Positions 16,447 to 26,252 of a stretch of DNA of 64,000 bases are shown piece by piece (position 1 is the first letter of the stretch; each line of letters begins with the position of its first letter). Source of the stretch: Bacillus salipaludis (GTDB taxonomy: Bacteria > Bacillota > Bacilli > Bacillales_B > DSM-18226); assembly GCF_004358205.1 (NCBI RefSeq), contig NZ_SMYO01000005.1, positions 186,001 through 250,000 of the forward strand, given 5' to 3'. The translations under genes were made by a program, and so were the position numbers. The notes under the pieces were generated by a model. That model saw only the letters and a program-made list of their open reading frames with translations, was not told the DNA's origin and did not search any database.

Positions 16447-16449
16447 TCA

Positions 16450-16487
16450 TGACCGGCATCCTTTTGGGACGCCGGTTCATATTTTTA
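16450..16487 (+). terminator. gerE terminator
   Basis: TGACCGGC pairs with GCCGGTTCA, with an inner TCC/GGA pairing, followed by TATTTTT. Confidence 0.75.
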
Positions 16488-16627
16488 TAAAGATATTTTC
16501 TTATTGCATGCGGTTGTAAAACACCGTAATAGCTTTTTGGTAAAAAAACAACGGTTTATGTTCCTGCTTGAAATTTAAGCGAAAAAAGTAGAAAATATAT
16601 ACAAGCTTAACTCATCTTTAGAGAAAA

Positions 16628-16654
16628 CAACTCGTTAAGCGGCGCTTTAAGTTG
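16628..16654 (+). promoter_or_regulatory. Inverted repeat upstream of the MarR gene, possible operator
   Basis: CAACTCGTTAAGCG (16628-16641) is an imperfect inverted match to CGCTTTAAGTTG (16643-16654). A further GCTTAAC at 16605-16611 is inverted to GTTAAGC at 16634-16640. MarR proteins bind such palindromes near their own promoter, which is the basis for the call; binding is inferred. Confidence 0.4.
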
Positions 16655-16686
16655 AGGGGAAAGCATATTATAGGAGTGTATAATAC

Positions 16687-17136
16687 ATGAAACTCGAAAA
16701 TTCACAAAAAGTGAACGGGGAAATAGTGGCGAATATTGAAAAAGATTTACGGTACATATCCGGGATTATTAAACAAAAAGGAAGAGAAATGTTAAGTAAT
16801 TATAAAATTACTCCTCCCCAGTTTGTTGCCCTGCAGTGGCTTTTTGAAGATGGAGATATGACAATTGGGGAATTATCTAATAAAATGTTTCTTGCCTGTA
16901 GTACCACCACAGATTTAGTCGATCGTATGGAGAAAAATCAACTCCTTGTCCGGGTAAAAGATCCGAATGATCGTCGAGTAGTGAGAATTCACCTGCTCGA
17001 GGAAGGCGAACGAATTATCAATGAGGTAATCAAGAAACGTCAAGTATATTTAGAGGAAATCTTAAAAAACTTTACCACAGACGAGATTCTTCTGGTCCAA
17101 AACAATTTAAGTAAACTGCATCAGGAAATGCGTTAA
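16687..17136 (+). CDS. ysmB: MarR-family transcriptional regulator (YsmB-like)
   Basis: The 149-residue product has the winged helix-turn-helix of MarR proteins: [46 protein letters not shown], then the wing [21 protein letters not shown] near 55-110. Helices at each end serve for dimerisation. The place between gerE and racE matches ysmB of B. subtilis. The ATG follows TAGGAGTG. It ends 16 bases before racE and may be cotranscribed with it. The ligand and targets are unknown. Confidence 0.85.
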   Translation: MKLENSQKVNGEIVANIEKDLRYISGIIKQKGREMLSNYKITPPQFVALQWLFEDGDMTIGELSNKMFLACSTTTDLVDRMEKNQLLVRVKDPNDRRVVRIHLLEEGERIINEVIKKRQVYLEEILKNFTTDEILLVQNNLSKLHQEMR

Positions 17137-17152
17137 GAATGAGGCGATAAGC

Positions 17153-17947
17153 TTGAAACAACCAATAGGTGTAATTGATTCCGGCGTTGGGGGGTTGACG
17201 GTTGCAAAGGAAATGATGCGGCAGCTGCCAAATGAAAAAATCATTTATTTGGGAGATACGGCACGTTGTCCTTATGGACCAAGACCAACAAAGGAAGTTA
17301 GAAAATTCACTTGGGAATTAACAACCTTTTTATTAGAAAAGCAGATTAAAATGCTGGTCATCGCTTGCAATACGGCAACAGCTGTTGCTCTGGATGAAAT
17401 TCGTAGGGAATTAAAAATTCCAGTGCTCGGTGTCATTTATCCAGGAGCACGGGCCGCGATAAAGCGAACAAAAAACTATCGGGTTGGCATTATAGGCACC
17501 CAGGTTACCGTAGAAAGTGGCGCATATGAAAAGGCATTAAAATCGTTAAACAGCAGGCTGTTTGTAAAAGCCCATGCCTGTCCTAAATTTGTTCCGCTGG
17601 TGGAAAGTGGCGAATATGACGGGCCGATTGCGGAAAGAATTGTTACGGAATCCTTGCAGCCGATGTTACATTTAAATTTAGATACATTAATTTTAGGATG
17701 CACGCATTATCCTCTGCTTGGTCCGCTTATTAAAAAAGTAATGGGTCCGGAGGTTAACGTGATTAGTTCCGGTGATGAAACTGCGAGAGAAATCAGCGCC
17801 ATCCTCCAATACAACGGCCAGCTCGAAGAATCTGAGGACGAGCCGGAGCACGAGTTTATTACAACTGGATCAAGAGGCATCTTTTCCAAAATCGCCTCCG
17901 AATGGCTGGACATGCCGGTGGACAATGTACAAAAAATTAAATTATAA
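17153..17947 (+). CDS. racE: Glutamate racemase
   Basis: It converts L-glutamate to D-glutamate for peptidoglycan (and for poly-gamma-glutamate where made). The 264-residue protein shows the family blocks [38 protein letters not shown] with one catalytic Cys, and [11 protein letters not shown] with the other. The start is TTG 17153 after GAGGCGATAA. A clear terminator follows. Two-base acid/base catalysis by the two cysteines is established for the family. Confidence 0.95.
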   Translation: MKQPIGVIDSGVGGLTVAKEMMRQLPNEKIIYLGDTARCPYGPRPTKEVRKFTWELTTFLLEKQIKMLVIACNTATAVALDEIRRELKIPVLGVIYPGARAAIKRTKNYRVGIIGTQVTVESGAYEKALKSLNSRLFVKAHACPKFVPLVESGEYDGPIAERIVTESLQPMLHLNLDTLILGCTHYPLLGPLIKKVMGPEVNVISSGDETAREISAILQYNGQLEESEDEPEHEFITTGSRGIFSKIASEWLDMPVDNVQKIKL

Positions 17948-17950
17948 GTT

Positions 17951-17979
17951 AGAGCTCCTAGTTTCTAGGAGCTCTTTTT
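17951..17979 (+). terminator. racE terminator
   Basis: A perfect 11-bp stem AGAGCTCCTAG / CTAGGAGCTCT with a TTT loop, then TTTT. Confidence 0.92.
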
Positions 17980-18005
17980 GGTACTTTTGAAGAATCGAGT
18001 GAGGG

Positions 18006-18417
18006 GTCCTGTGCTTTAGTGAGGAAAAAAAGCTTTTCGGTAAAAAGGAAAGGCGCTGCATTACCCTTTAGGAGGAAAAAATCGCAAAAGAGGTAAAAGG
18101 AAAGGCGTTGCATTACCCTTTAGGAGGAAAAAATCGCAAAAGAGGTAAAAGGAAAGGCGTTGCATTACCCTTTAGGAGGAAAAAATCGCAAAAGAGGTAA
18201 AAGGAAAGGCGTTGCATTACCCTTCAGGAGGAAAAAATCGCAAAAGAGGTAAAAGGAAAGGCGTTGCATTACCCTTTAGGAGGAAAAAATCGCAAAAGAG
18301 GTAAAAGGAAAGGTGCTGCATTACCCTTTGGGAGGAAAAAAGCACCCAAGAGGTAAAAGGAACCCCTATCCATTGCCCTAAATAAGAAAAATAAACCTTT
18401 CATAGTAAAAGGAGATC
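18006..18417 (+). repeat. Tandem array of a 52-bp unit
   Basis: Six contiguous 52-bp units start at 18058, 18110, 18162, 18214, 18266 and 18318. Each opens GCATTACCCTTTAGGAGG and closes with GGTAAAAGGAAAGGCG. The inner four are nearly identical; units one and six differ at a few bases, and recognisable decayed units flank the core at 18006 and 18370. There are no spacers. 52 is not a multiple of three, so it does not encode a repeating peptide in one frame. It fills most of the 592-bp gap between racE and gerM. Confidence 0.92.
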
Positions 18418-18539
18418 CCAACACAACTACCCCCAAACAAAGATTTTTTAGAGAATGTCCAAATTTTTTTTTCAAGACGGTCTAAATTTCCGGAAGGCTC
18501 GTATACATGGTAGTACAAACTGTCTTGGGAGGGAATTTT

Positions 18540-19598
18540 ATGTCTAAAAATAAAAATAAAGCAGTCATCCTTGTTTCGGCTATGTTTGCTTCGAGCGTTC
18601 TATTATCCGGCTGTGGCTTATTTAATACAGAAACGGAAAAGAAAATCGACCCGCCGAAATCCGTCTCCATGGACACTGGAAAAACGGTAAGCAAAGAAAC
18701 AGTGGCTAAAACAGAAAATGCAAAAAATACCATCAAAACAGAACTATACCTCATCGATAAAAATGGTTATGTAGTGCCGCAGACAATAGCACTGCCGAAA
18801 AAATCCTCTACCGCCACACAAGCTCTCGAATACTTAGTCGATAACGGACCAGTTGAAGATATGCTGCCAAACGGATTTAGAGCAGTCATTCCGGCAGAAA
18901 CTTCATTGTCTGTTAACATTAAGGATGGCGTAGCCCATGTTGATTTTTCAAAAGAATTTAAAAACTATCAGCCTGAAGATGAGTTGAAAATTCTTCAATC
19001 CATTACCTGGACATTAACCCAATTTGACTCCGTTAAGTCTGTACAGTTATCCATGACCGGGCATCCATTAACCGAAATGCCGGTAAACGGTACACCAATC
19101 AGTGATCACTTAACGAGATCCATCGGAATCAATATTGATACAACGGATGTTGTTGACATTACCAATACAAAACCGGTAACTGTATACTATATTGGCGGTG
19201 AAAAAGAAGGCTCATACTACTATGTACCCGTAACACGCCGGGTTAGCAATAATGTAACCGATAATATTACTGCTGCTGTAAATGAATTAATTGAAGGGCC
19301 AAGTCAGAAGTCAAACCTTCTTTCAGAGTTTATGTCTGACGCAAAACTTCTTGAAGCGCCAAAAGTGGAAAATGGACAGGTGACATTGAACTTTAATGAG
19401 AATATTTATGGAAGCTTCGAAGAAAAGGAGATTTCGCAGGCCGTGTTAAACACTCTTGTATTATCATTAACAGAACAGCCGGGAATTGAAAAAGTTGCAA
19501 TCGAAGTGAAAGGGAAAGCAGGGCTCAAAAATGAACAGGGTAAAAAAATATCTGAGCCTGTAACTCGTCCGGAAAAAGTAAATACAGGTAGTTTTTAA
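18540..19598 (+). CDS. gerM: Spore germination and sporulation lipoprotein GerM
   Basis: GerM is a secreted mother-cell lipoprotein needed for engulfment-stage septal peptidoglycan assembly and germination. The 352-residue product starts with a lipoprotein signal ending in the lipobox LLSGCG (Cys near residue 26). Two GerMN domains follow: one around TELYLIDKNGYVVPQTIALP to SVQLSMTG, the other around VTVYYIGGEKEGSYYYVPVTR to EKVAIEVKG. I took ATG 18540 with TTGGGAGGG upstream, because the frame extension to 18507 would spoil the signal peptide. It heads gerM-rph-rdgB-ysnB as in B. subtilis. Confidence 0.92.
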   Translation: MSKNKNKAVILVSAMFASSVLLSGCGLFNTETEKKIDPPKSVSMDTGKTVSKETVAKTENAKNTIKTELYLIDKNGYVVPQTIALPKKSSTATQALEYLVDNGPVEDMLPNGFRAVIPAETSLSVNIKDGVAHVDFSKEFKNYQPEDELKILQSITWTLTQFDSVKSVQLSMTGHPLTEMPVNGTPISDHLTRSIGINIDTTDVVDITNTKPVTVYYIGGEKEGSYYYVPVTRRVSNNVTDNITAAVNELIEGPSQKSNLLSEFMSDAKLLEAPKVENGQVTLNFNENIYGSFEEKEISQAVLNTLVLSLTEQPGIEKVAIEVKGKAGLKNEQGKKISEPVTRPEKVNTGSF

Positions 19599-19666
19599 AA
19601 AAAGTTTTTTGTTATACTATATAATGACCATGAAAGAGGTTGGCTTCCCGCCGCCTCTTATTTATT

Positions 19667-19711
19667 TGTCTGGCTCTTAGCGTCCCTTAAAAAGACGCTT
19701 ATGCTTTTCTA
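19667..19711 (+). repeat. Decayed copy of intergenic repeat family B in the rph leader
   Basis: TTGTCTGGCTCTTAGCG at the start and GACGCTTATGCTTTTCT at the end match the outer parts of the copy at 28031 (GTCTAGCTCCAGCGCC and AAGGCGCTTCCGCTTTTCTT). The centre is reduced to CCCTTAAAAA. The segment folds: AGCGTC/GACGCT inside TCTGGC (19669) and GCCAGA (19715). Whether the fold affects rph is unknown. Confidence 0.5.
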
Positions 19712-19771
19712 TTTGCCAGATAGGCCTGCTTAAACCGACGAGGCGAGCTTGATCATGAAGGAGGAAGGTTA

Positions 19772-20527
19772 GTGCGTGTTGATGGACGTGAACCATTGCA
19801 GTTAAGACCCATACATATTGAAACAAACTATTTAAAGCATCCGGAAGGCTCGGTGCTCATTTCTGTTGGGGACACAAAAGTAATTTGCACCGCTACAATT
19901 GAAGACCGGGTGCCGCACTTTATGAGGGGAGAAGGCAAAGGCTGGATTACAGCGGAATATTCGATGCTCCCAAGAGCGACGGCATCAAGGAATATCCGGG
20001 AATCTTCTAAAGGGAAAGTGTCCGGGCGCACAATGGAAATTCAGCGGCTGATTGGCCGTGCCTTAAGGGCTATTGTAGATTTAAAGTCTTTAGGGGAAAA
20101 AACAGTTTGGATTGATTGTGATGTCATTCAGGCTGACGGTGGAACCCGTACGGCTTCCATTACCGGAGCATTTGTCGCGATGACGCTTGCTTTAAATGAA
20201 TTAGCTGAAAAAAGAGCGATAAAATTCCCCATTACTGATTTCCTGGCAGCGACCAGCGTTGGAATTTTAGAAGAGAACACTACCATCCTAGATTTAAATT
20301 ATCCGGAGGACTCCGGTGCTTTGGTTGATATGAATGTAGTCATGACCGGAAGCGGTGAATTTGTTGAACTGCAGGGAACAGGTGAGGAAGCTACATTCTC
20401 CTATAACCAGCTTCAAGAATTACTTCATGCGGCACAAGCCGGATTGAGTGAGCTTTTTGAACATCAAAAAATTGCTCTTGGTGCAGATATAACGGAAAAA
20501 ATTGAAGAAAGAAGAAAAAATAAATGA
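19772..20527 (+). CDS. rph: Ribonuclease PH
   Basis: This phosphate-dependent 3'-5' exoribonuclease trims tRNA precursors. The 251-residue protein begins [16 protein letters not shown], then [19 protein letters not shown], and contains the signature [22 protein letters not shown] near 112-135. The start is GTG 19772 after AAGGAGGAAGG. It overlaps the next gene by four bases (ATGA-type), so the two are translationally coupled. Confidence 0.95.
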   Translation: MRVDGREPLQLRPIHIETNYLKHPEGSVLISVGDTKVICTATIEDRVPHFMRGEGKGWITAEYSMLPRATASRNIRESSKGKVSGRTMEIQRLIGRALRAIVDLKSLGEKTVWIDCDVIQADGGTRTASITGAFVAMTLALNELAEKRAIKFPITDFLAATSVGILEENTTILDLNYPEDSGALVDMNVVMTGSGEFVELQGTGEEATFSYNQLQELLHAAQAGLSELFEHQKIALGADITEKIEERRKNK

Positions 20528-21135
20528 GAGAAGTTATTATTGCAACTAAAAACCCCGGAAAAGCGAGAGAATTTGAGAGTATTTTTGCAAAAAGGGGAAT
20601 CGAAGTCAAAACACTATTAGATTTTCCTGAGATCCCTGAAGTAGAGGAAACAGGAACTACTTTTGAGGCCAATGCAATCCTTAAAGCAGAAGCGATCTCG
20701 AAAGCCTTGAATAAAATGGTCATTGGAGACGACTCCGGTTTGATTGTGGATGCATTGGAAGGTAGACCTGGTATCTATTCAGCCCGATATGCCGGAGAAC
20801 ATAAAAATGATCAGGACAATATTGATAAGGTTCTTTCTGAGCTAAAGGATGTCCCTGAGGAAGAGCGGACGGCAAGATTTTATTGTGCACTGGCGGTGGC
20901 TGTGCCGAATCAAGAAACGATGACGGTTTCGGGAACTTGTGAAGGCCGGATTTTAACAGAAAGAAAAGGGACGCATGGCTTTGGTTACGATCCGATTTTT
21001 TATGTTCCGAATTTGGGACTTGCAATGGCTGAGCTTCCTTCAGAGGAAAAAAATAAAATCAGCCACCGCGCAAACGCCTTAAAGAAACTTGATACGGTGC
21101 TGGATTCAATTTTAGAAAGAACAAATCAATTATGA
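20524..21135 (+). CDS. rdgB: XTP/dITP pyrophosphatase (RdgB/HAM1 family)
   Basis: It hydrolyses non-canonical nucleoside triphosphates (dITP, XTP) to the monophosphate and so keeps them out of DNA. The 203-residue protein shows [17 protein letters not shown] at the start, [42 protein letters not shown] near 66-92, and [18 protein letters not shown]. It overlaps rph upstream and the phosphodiesterase downstream by four bases each. Equivalent to ysnA of B. subtilis. Confidence 0.94.
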   Translation: MREVIIATKNPGKAREFESIFAKRGIEVKTLLDFPEIPEVEETGTTFEANAILKAEAISKALNKMVIGDDSGLIVDALEGRPGIYSARYAGEHKNDQDNIDKVLSELKDVPEEERTARFYCALAVAVPNQETMTVSGTCEGRILTERKGTHGFGYDPIFYVPNLGLAMAELPSEEKNKISHRANALKKLDTVLDSILERTNQL

Positions 21136-21650
21136 GCAAGATTTTGATTGTCAGCGATAGTCACGGAATGACAAAAGAGCTTGAAATTCTGCGGGACAGA
21201 CATATGAAAGATGTCGATTTAATGATTCATTGCGGAGATTCGCAGTTAATGCCGGATGACCAAGCGATTTCAGGGTTTGTCACCGTATTAGGGAATTGTG
21301 ATTTCGGTGGTTATCCTTTAGAAGTGATCGAAGTGGTAACTGGCCGGAAAATTTTCGTTACTCACGGGCATAAGTATTCGGTTAAGTCATCTTTGATGAA
21401 TTTAAAGTATAAGGCGCAAGAAGTAAACGCCGATATTGTTTGTTTCGGGCATTCCCATATATTAGGGGCGGAGGTCATCGGTGGAACGCTGTTTTTGAAC
21501 CCCGGAAGCCTTCGTCTGCCCCGGGAGCGCTTTGAAAAAACGTACGTTATTCTAGACCTAGCAGATGAAAAAATAAAGATGACCGTTTTTGAATTAAACG
21601 GTCGTGAATTAGTCGATTTAGGTTATGAATTTACCTTGCCGAAAAAATAA
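21132..21650 (+). CDS. ysnB: Metallophosphoesterase, YfcE/MJ0936 family (YsnB-like)
   Basis: The 172-residue protein has the two-metal phosphoesterase motifs in order: VSDSHG near 7-12, MIHCGDSQ (GD motif), LGNCDFGG (GNCD), VTHGHKYSV and FGHSH, with [11 protein letters not shown] after it. Members hydrolyse phosphodiester or phosphomonoester model substrates with Mn; the natural substrate is unknown. It is the last gene of the gerM-rph-rdgB set and is followed by a terminator. Confidence 0.92.
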   Translation: MSKILIVSDSHGMTKELEILRDRHMKDVDLMIHCGDSQLMPDDQAISGFVTVLGNCDFGGYPLEVIEVVTGRKIFVTHGHKYSVKSSLMNLKYKAQEVNADIVCFGHSHILGAEVIGGTLFLNPGSLRLPRERFEKTYVILDLADEKIKMTVFELNGRELVDLGYEFTLPKK

Positions 21651-21681
21651 TGGGGAGTGTATCTCCCCATTTCTTGTTTTT
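21649..21681 (+). terminator. gerM-rph-rdgB-ysnB terminator
   Basis: AATGGGGAG / CTCCCCATT around TGTAT, then TCTTGTTTTT; it overlaps the ysnB stop codon. Confidence 0.85.
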
Positions 21682-21701
21682 AAAAAACAGCAAATTTTTT
21701 A

Positions 21702-21730
21702 TTGACTTTTATTTTTTAGGACTATATAAT
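21702..21730 (+). promoter_or_regulatory. Promoter for tRNA-Arg
   Basis: TTGACT (21702-21707), 17 bp, then TATAAT (21725-21730), 26 bp before the mature tRNA end. Confidence 0.88.
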
Positions 21731-21756
21731 AAAACTTGTCTTTGATAAATGACTAC

Positions 21757-21833
21757 GTCCCAGTAGCTCAGCCGGATAGAGCATACGCCTTCTAAGCGTA
21801 CGGTCGGGAGTTCGAATCTCTCCTGGGACGCCA
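21757..21833 (+). tRNA. tRNA-Arg (anticodon TCT)
   Basis: The acceptor arms GTCCCAG (21757-21763) and CTGGGAC (21823-21829) pair, followed by discriminator G and encoded CCA. The anticodon stem TACGC/GCGTA encloses the loop CTTCTAA, giving anticodon TCT, which reads AGA/AGG arginine codons. The T-arm has GGGAGTTCGAATCTCTC. It is a lone tRNA with its own promoter and terminator. Confidence 0.96.
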
Positions 21834-21854
21834 TCTACATACCAAAATGAACTT

Positions 21855-21882
21855 TACTCACCCAGAAAAGGTGAGTTTTTTT
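21855..21882 (+). terminator. tRNA-Arg terminator
   Basis: ACTCACC pairs with GGTGAGT, followed by TTTTTTG. Confidence 0.88.
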
Positions 21883-21938
21883 GTTTTTTACCGAATTCGT
21901 GCTACACTAATTTTCATCAACCATAAGGGCGGAATTTT

Positions 21939-22970
21939 ATGAAAAAGCGGGAACGAGTTAAAAGAAAAGAGAATGTAATCTTCTTTCCCGGGCTTGAACA
22001 GCGATTAACGGAAAAGGGTTTAGAAAGCCTGCAATTAAAAAAGTTTGAAGAAGCCATCGAGCTTTTAGAAGGGGCGAAGGAACTTGACTCGGAAAATGGC
22101 GATGTGCTAATGGGATTAGTCTTAGCCTATTTTGAAGCAGGTGCTTACCGCAAAGCAAAAAAACTTGCAAACGAACTGTTACTAAAAGGAATTGGCGATT
22201 ATTATCAGATGGTCGATTTATATTTGACCATTCTGATCCAGCTGCACGAATATCAAGAAATCGTTTCAACAATTGAAGTCTTATTGGATGAAAAAGAAAT
22301 CCCACCCGAAAAACAGGATCATTTTCTAACCATCCTGCAATTTAGCAAAAGGATGGCGGAACAGAATCAAGCAGATGTGGAAAATGATAATTCGGATGTA
22401 ACTGGTCCAATGAACAAGAGCCTGAACCTTTTTTCCTTACAAAATACAACGGAACAAATGCTGCTCCTATCCAAACTGGCGGAGAGGAACATTAGACCGT
22501 ATATAGAGGAAATTACAGCCTATCTAATCGCAGAAACAGGACAGTCCTTTTTTAAAACAACCCTGCTTACTCTACTAAAAGAGCAGGAATATGATAAGGA
22601 AATCGAGGTTCAAAAGTTTCATCAAATCATAAAGATTATTCCGATAAAATTGCCTGAAGTTCATGCCCAGCCCAGGATGGAAAAAATCATAGAACATTTA
22701 AAAGATTATCTAGAAAATAGTAACCCGGTTTTATTGGCAGATATAATAGGTATGGTAGAACGAATCTTTTTTATCAGCTATCCTTTCGAGCTAGAGCCGA
22801 AGAATGCTAAAGCATGGGCAGCAGCCTTCCATGTTCTAGCAGAGGAATATATGGGAAACGATGCAGAAATTATTGATAGAGCGGAAGAATACGGTGTTCC
22901 TAGTGAAGAAATCAATCTAGCAATCGTTAAAATACGAGAAATAGAAGAAATTTCTTACCCCAATTTTTAG
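21939..22970 (+). CDS. ysoA: TPR-repeat protein (YsoA-like)
   Basis: The 343-residue soluble protein has tetratricopeptide-like helices in its N-terminal third: GLESLQLKKFEEAIELLEGAKELD, then GDVLMGLVLAYFEAGAYRKAKKLANELLLKG, near residues 22-90. The rest is helical and acidic with no motif I can name. The first residues are very basic (MKKRERVKRKEN). Its place just before tig matches ysoA of B. subtilis, which is of unknown function. The ATG follows AAGGGCGG. A promoter for tig starts 9 bases after its stop. Confidence 0.85.
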   Translation: MKKRERVKRKENVIFFPGLEQRLTEKGLESLQLKKFEEAIELLEGAKELDSENGDVLMGLVLAYFEAGAYRKAKKLANELLLKGIGDYYQMVDLYLTILIQLHEYQEIVSTIEVLLDEKEIPPEKQDHFLTILQFSKRMAEQNQADVENDNSDVTGPMNKSLNLFSLQNTTEQMLLLSKLAERNIRPYIEEITAYLIAETGQSFFKTTLLTLLKEQEYDKEIEVQKFHQIIKIIPIKLPEVHAQPRMEKIIEHLKDYLENSNPVLLADIIGMVERIFFISYPFELEPKNAKAWAAAFHVLAEEYMGNDAEIIDRAEEYGVPSEEINLAIVKIREIEEISYPNF

Positions 22971-22978
22971 GCAGTGTG

Positions 22979-23006
22979 TTGAAAGAAACCAATCCTATGA
23001 TATAAT
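22979..23006 (+). promoter_or_regulatory. Promoter for tig
   Basis: TTGAAA (22979-22984), 16 bp, then TATAAT (23001-23006) with an extended TG at 22998-22999. The leader to the start codon is about 120 nt. Confidence 0.8.
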
Positions 23007-23135
23007 GTAGGGGTCGCATTCTGAAGAAATTCGATATTTTACAACAAAAAGTGGATAATGACTTGATAGAACAAGACATATTCATACAATTCGTTACGAA
23101 TGAAATGAGAATAGATGTTGGAGGGAAAAAACGGT

Positions 23136-24413
23136 ATGACAGCTAAGTGGGAAAAATTAGAAGGAAACCGCGGTGTTCTTACAGTTGAAGTAAGTGCTGA
23201 GGAAGTAAGCAAAGGATTAGACGAAGCATTCCAAAAAGTTGTAAAACAAGTAAATGTTCCAGGATTCCGTAAAGGGAAAATGCCTCGTGGCATGTTTGAA
23301 AAGCGCTTTGGTGTTGAATCATTATATCAAGATGCTTTAGATATCATTCTTCCTGAAGCATATGGAAATGCAATCGATGAAACAGGTATCGAGCCAGTTG
23401 ATCGTCCTGATATTGATATCGAGCAAATGGAAAAAGGCAAAGAGCTTATCTTCAAAGCTACTGTTACAGTTAAGCCTGAAGTAAAATTAGGCGAGTACAA
23501 AGGTCTAGAAGTAGAAGAGCTTGAAACAAATGTTACAGATGAAGACGTACAAAAAGAATTAGAAACACTTCAAAATCGTCAAGCTGAACTTGTTGTAAAA
23601 GAAGAAGGTAAAGCTGAAAACGGTGATACTGTGATCATCGACTTTGAAGGTTTCGTTGACGGTGAAGCATTTGAAGGCGGAAAAGCTGAAAACCACTCAC
23701 TTGAGTTAGGTTCTGGCTCTTTCATCCCTGGCTTTGAAGAGCAGCTTGTTGGAGTTGCTGCCGGCGAATCAAAAGACGTAGAAGTATCTTTCCCTGAAGA
23801 ATATCATGCTGCAGAGCTTGCAGGTAAACCAGCAGTTTTCAAAGTAACTGTTCATGAAATTAAAGGAAAAGAACTTCCAACACTTGATGATGAGTTTGCA
23901 AAAGATGTAGATGATGAAGTTGAAACATTGGATGCATTAAAAGAAAAAATTAAAACTCGTTTAGAAGACAGCAAAAAGCATGAAGCTGAGCATAACCTAC
24001 GTGATACTGTAGTGGAAAAAGCGGCTGAAAATGCTGAAGTAGAAATCCCAGCTGTTATGATCGATAGCGAAGTAAACCGTATGCTTCAAGAGTTCGAACA
24101 ACGCTTGCAAATGCAAGGTATGAACCTTGAGCTTTACTTCCAATTCTCAGGTCAAGATGAAAATGCCTTGCGTGAGCAAATGAAAGAAGAAGCAGCTAAG
24201 CGTGTACGTATAAACTTAACGCTTGAAGCAATTGCGAAGGCAGAAAATCTTGAAGCAACTGATGAAGACGTTAATGCTGAACTTGAAAAAATGGCTGGCA
24301 TGTACAATATGACAGTTGACAATATCAAAGCAGCACTTGGCGGAGTTGAAGGAATCAAAGCAGATCTTCAGCTTAAAAAAGCAGTTGACTTTCTTGTTGA
24401 AAACAAAAAATAA
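23136..24413 (+). CDS. tig: Trigger factor
   Basis: This ribosome-bound chaperone and prolyl isomerase meets nascent chains at the tunnel exit. The 425 residues show the ribosome-docking signature [17 protein letters not shown] near 44-60. The FKBP-type PPIase domain lies around [19 protein letters not shown] and [15 protein letters not shown] near 160-205. A helical SurA-like C-terminal domain follows. ATG 23136 follows TTGGAGGG; an in-frame TTG at 23115 is too early. It is a single-gene unit with its own promoter and terminator. Confidence 0.95.
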   Translation: MTAKWEKLEGNRGVLTVEVSAEEVSKGLDEAFQKVVKQVNVPGFRKGKMPRGMFEKRFGVESLYQDALDIILPEAYGNAIDETGIEPVDRPDIDIEQMEKGKELIFKATVTVKPEVKLGEYKGLEVEELETNVTDEDVQKELETLQNRQAELVVKEEGKAENGDTVIIDFEGFVDGEAFEGGKAENHSLELGSGSFIPGFEEQLVGVAAGESKDVEVSFPEEYHAAELAGKPAVFKVTVHEIKGKELPTLDDEFAKDVDDEVETLDALKEKIKTRLEDSKKHEAEHNLRDTVVEKAAENAEVEIPAVMIDSEVNRMLQEFEQRLQMQGMNLELYFQFSGQDENALREQMKEEAAKRVRINLTLEAIAKAENLEATDEDVNAELEKMAGMYNMTVDNIKAALGGVEGIKADLQLKKAVDFLVENKK

Positions 24414-24424
24414 TTAATTTTTAG

Positions 24425-24457
24425 CAAGGCACGATTCCATCGTGCCTTGTTTTATAC
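24425..24457 (+). terminator. tig terminator
   Basis: A perfect 11-bp stem CAAGGCACGAT / ATCGTGCCTTG with a TCC loop, then TTTTAT. Confidence 0.9.
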
Positions 24458-24824
24458 ATTTTATCGATTACATATTATAATAGGGGTAGGGAAACCTTTT
24501 TATTAAACCTCATGAAAAGCCTTATACATTTTTGCAGATGGGCAGGAAAAATGGAATTACATATCGAATTAAATTAAACCAAATGGATTTAAGGTTGATT
24601 TTTCAAAATTATGGTTATGCTTAATGGGTACATAAGTTTCTGTTATGATGGCGAATCCCAGTAAATTTAACAGTAGCAAACATAAGGCTTTTTATTTCCA
24701 GTCCATCGGCAACATGTGTTACAATGCAATACATACCACTAAAAATAGAAGAAAAAAGATTCGGATTTATTTGGGATTCGCAGCTTTAAAGTTGTGTGAC
24801 AACAAGTATCAAGGGGTGAAAAGA
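24458..24824 (+). other. clpX upstream region without a recognisable gene
   Basis: This 367-bp AT-rich stretch holds possible promoter elements: TATAAT at 24476-24481 with TATACA 17 bp upstream, and TTGATT (24595-24600) with TATGCT 15 bp downstream. The clpX frame is open back to 24645, but that part (with [15 protein letters not shown]) does not resemble ClpX, so I treat it as leader. No riboswitch or CtsR site is apparent. Confidence 0.5.
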
Positions 24825-26081
24825 TTGTTTAAATTTAATGATGAAAAAGGGCAATTAAAATGTTCTTTCTGTGGTAAAACACAGGATCAAGTTCGAAAGC
24901 TGGTTGCGGGTCCAGGAGTTTATATATGTGATGAGTGTATCGAGCTTTGCACAGAGATTGTTGAGGAAGAACTTGGAACAGAAGAAGAAGTAGAATTTAA
25001 AGATGTTCCAAAGCCAAAAGAAATCTGTGAAATTCTTGATGAATATGTCATCGGCCAGGATCAGGCTAAGAAATCATTATCGGTAGCCGTTTATAATCAC
25101 TATAAGCGGATTAATTCCAATAGTAAGATTGATGATGTTGAGCTTGCAAAGAGTAATATTTGTATGATTGGACCAACTGGTAGTGGGAAAACGTTATTAG
25201 CACAAACATTAGCGCGCATTCTTAACGTACCATTTGCGATTGCCGATGCAACTTCATTAACCGAGGCTGGTTATGTTGGTGAAGATGTTGAAAATATTTT
25301 GCTTAAATTAATCCAAGCTGCTGATTATGATGTTGAAAAGGCAGAAAAGGGCATCATTTATATTGATGAAATTGATAAAATTGCCCGTAAATCGGAAAAT
25401 CCATCGATTACAAGAGATGTTTCCGGTGAAGGCGTTCAACAGGCATTATTAAAAATTCTTGAAGGTACGGTTGCAAGTGTTCCTCCACAAGGCGGCAGAA
25501 AACATCCGCATCAAGAATTTATCCAAATTGATACAACTAATATTCTATTTATTTGCGGTGGTGCATTTGATGGCATCGAACCAATCATTAAACGCCGTTT
25601 AGGGCAAAAAGTCATTGGATTCGGCTCAGATGTTAAGACCCAAGAAATTGGACAAAAAGAGCTTCTTTCAAAAGTATTGCCTGAGGACTTGCTTCGCTTT
25701 GGCTTAATTCCGGAATTTATCGGACGTTTACCTGTTATTGCAAGCCTTGAGCAATTAGATGAGGGTGCTTTAATTGAAATCTTAACGAAGCCGAAGAATG
25801 CTTTGGTGAAGCAATACCAAAAAATGCTTGAAATTGATGATGTAAATCTTGAATTCGAAGAAGGCGCTCTAGTGGAAATCGCGAAAAAAGCGATTGAACG
25901 AAAAACAGGTGCCCGCGGATTACGTTCTATTATTGAAGGAATCATGCTTGATGTGATGTTTGATCTTCCATCAAGAGATGATATCACGAAGTGTATCATC
26001 ACGCAGGAAACGGTTTTAGATAACAGTGAACCGAAGCTGATTCTAGAAGACGGAACGGTTGCCAACGAAAAATCTGCATAA
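24825..26081 (+). CDS. clpX: ATP-dependent unfoldase ClpX
   Basis: ClpX unfolds tagged substrates and feeds them to ClpP. The 418-residue product starts at TTG 24825 ([13 protein letters not shown]), after AAGGGGTG, in line with known ClpX. The N-terminal zinc domain has CSFC and CDEC pairs. Walker A GPTGSGKT, pore loop GYVGEDVE, Walker B IIYIDEID and the RKH loop GGRKHPHQ follow. The IGF tripeptide in [13 protein letters not shown] is the ClpP docking loop, so this protein should work with ClpP, encoded elsewhere. It precedes lonB as in B. subtilis. Confidence 0.96.
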   Translation: MFKFNDEKGQLKCSFCGKTQDQVRKLVAGPGVYICDECIELCTEIVEEELGTEEEVEFKDVPKPKEICEILDEYVIGQDQAKKSLSVAVYNHYKRINSNSKIDDVELAKSNICMIGPTGSGKTLLAQTLARILNVPFAIADATSLTEAGYVGEDVENILLKLIQAADYDVEKAEKGIIYIDEIDKIARKSENPSITRDVSGEGVQQALLKILEGTVASVPPQGGRKHPHQEFIQIDTTNILFICGGAFDGIEPIIKRRLGQKVIGFGSDVKTQEIGQKELLSKVLPEDLLRFGLIPEFIGRLPVIASLEQLDEGALIEILTKPKNALVKQYQKMLEIDDVNLEFEEGALVEIAKKAIERKTGARGLRSIIEGIMLDVMFDLPSRDDITKCIITQETVLDNSEPKLILEDGTVANEKSA

Positions 26082-26130
26082 TGAAAACGAGTTAAAGTAC
26101 CTAATTATAGCACTTTAGCTAAACAATCAA

Positions 26131-26163
26131 AGAACCTGGCGGTGTGCCAGGTTCTTTTTTTCT
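26131..26163 (+). terminator. clpX terminator
   Basis: AGAACCTGGC / GCCAGGTTCT around GGTGT, then a run of seven or more T. Confidence 0.93.
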
Positions 26164-26252
26164 TACCAAACCGCACAATTTGTGGTTTATTACACCCAAT
26201 CGCAGGAAATACTGAAAATATCTATCAGAATTAATCTGCAGGAGGGGATAGT

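Noticed and set aside
18058..18369. Possible CRISPR array
   Set aside because: The 52-bp units are directly contiguous with no variable spacers, and no cas genes are present.
24645..24824. A 60-residue N-terminal extension of ClpX
   Set aside because: Family members start at MFKFN; the extension has no ClpX similarity, and TTG 24825 has AAGGGGTG upstream.
25511..26065. A 184-codon frame on the minus strand
   Set aside because: It is fully antisense to clpX, serine-rich as expected for an antisense shadow, and has no start signals.
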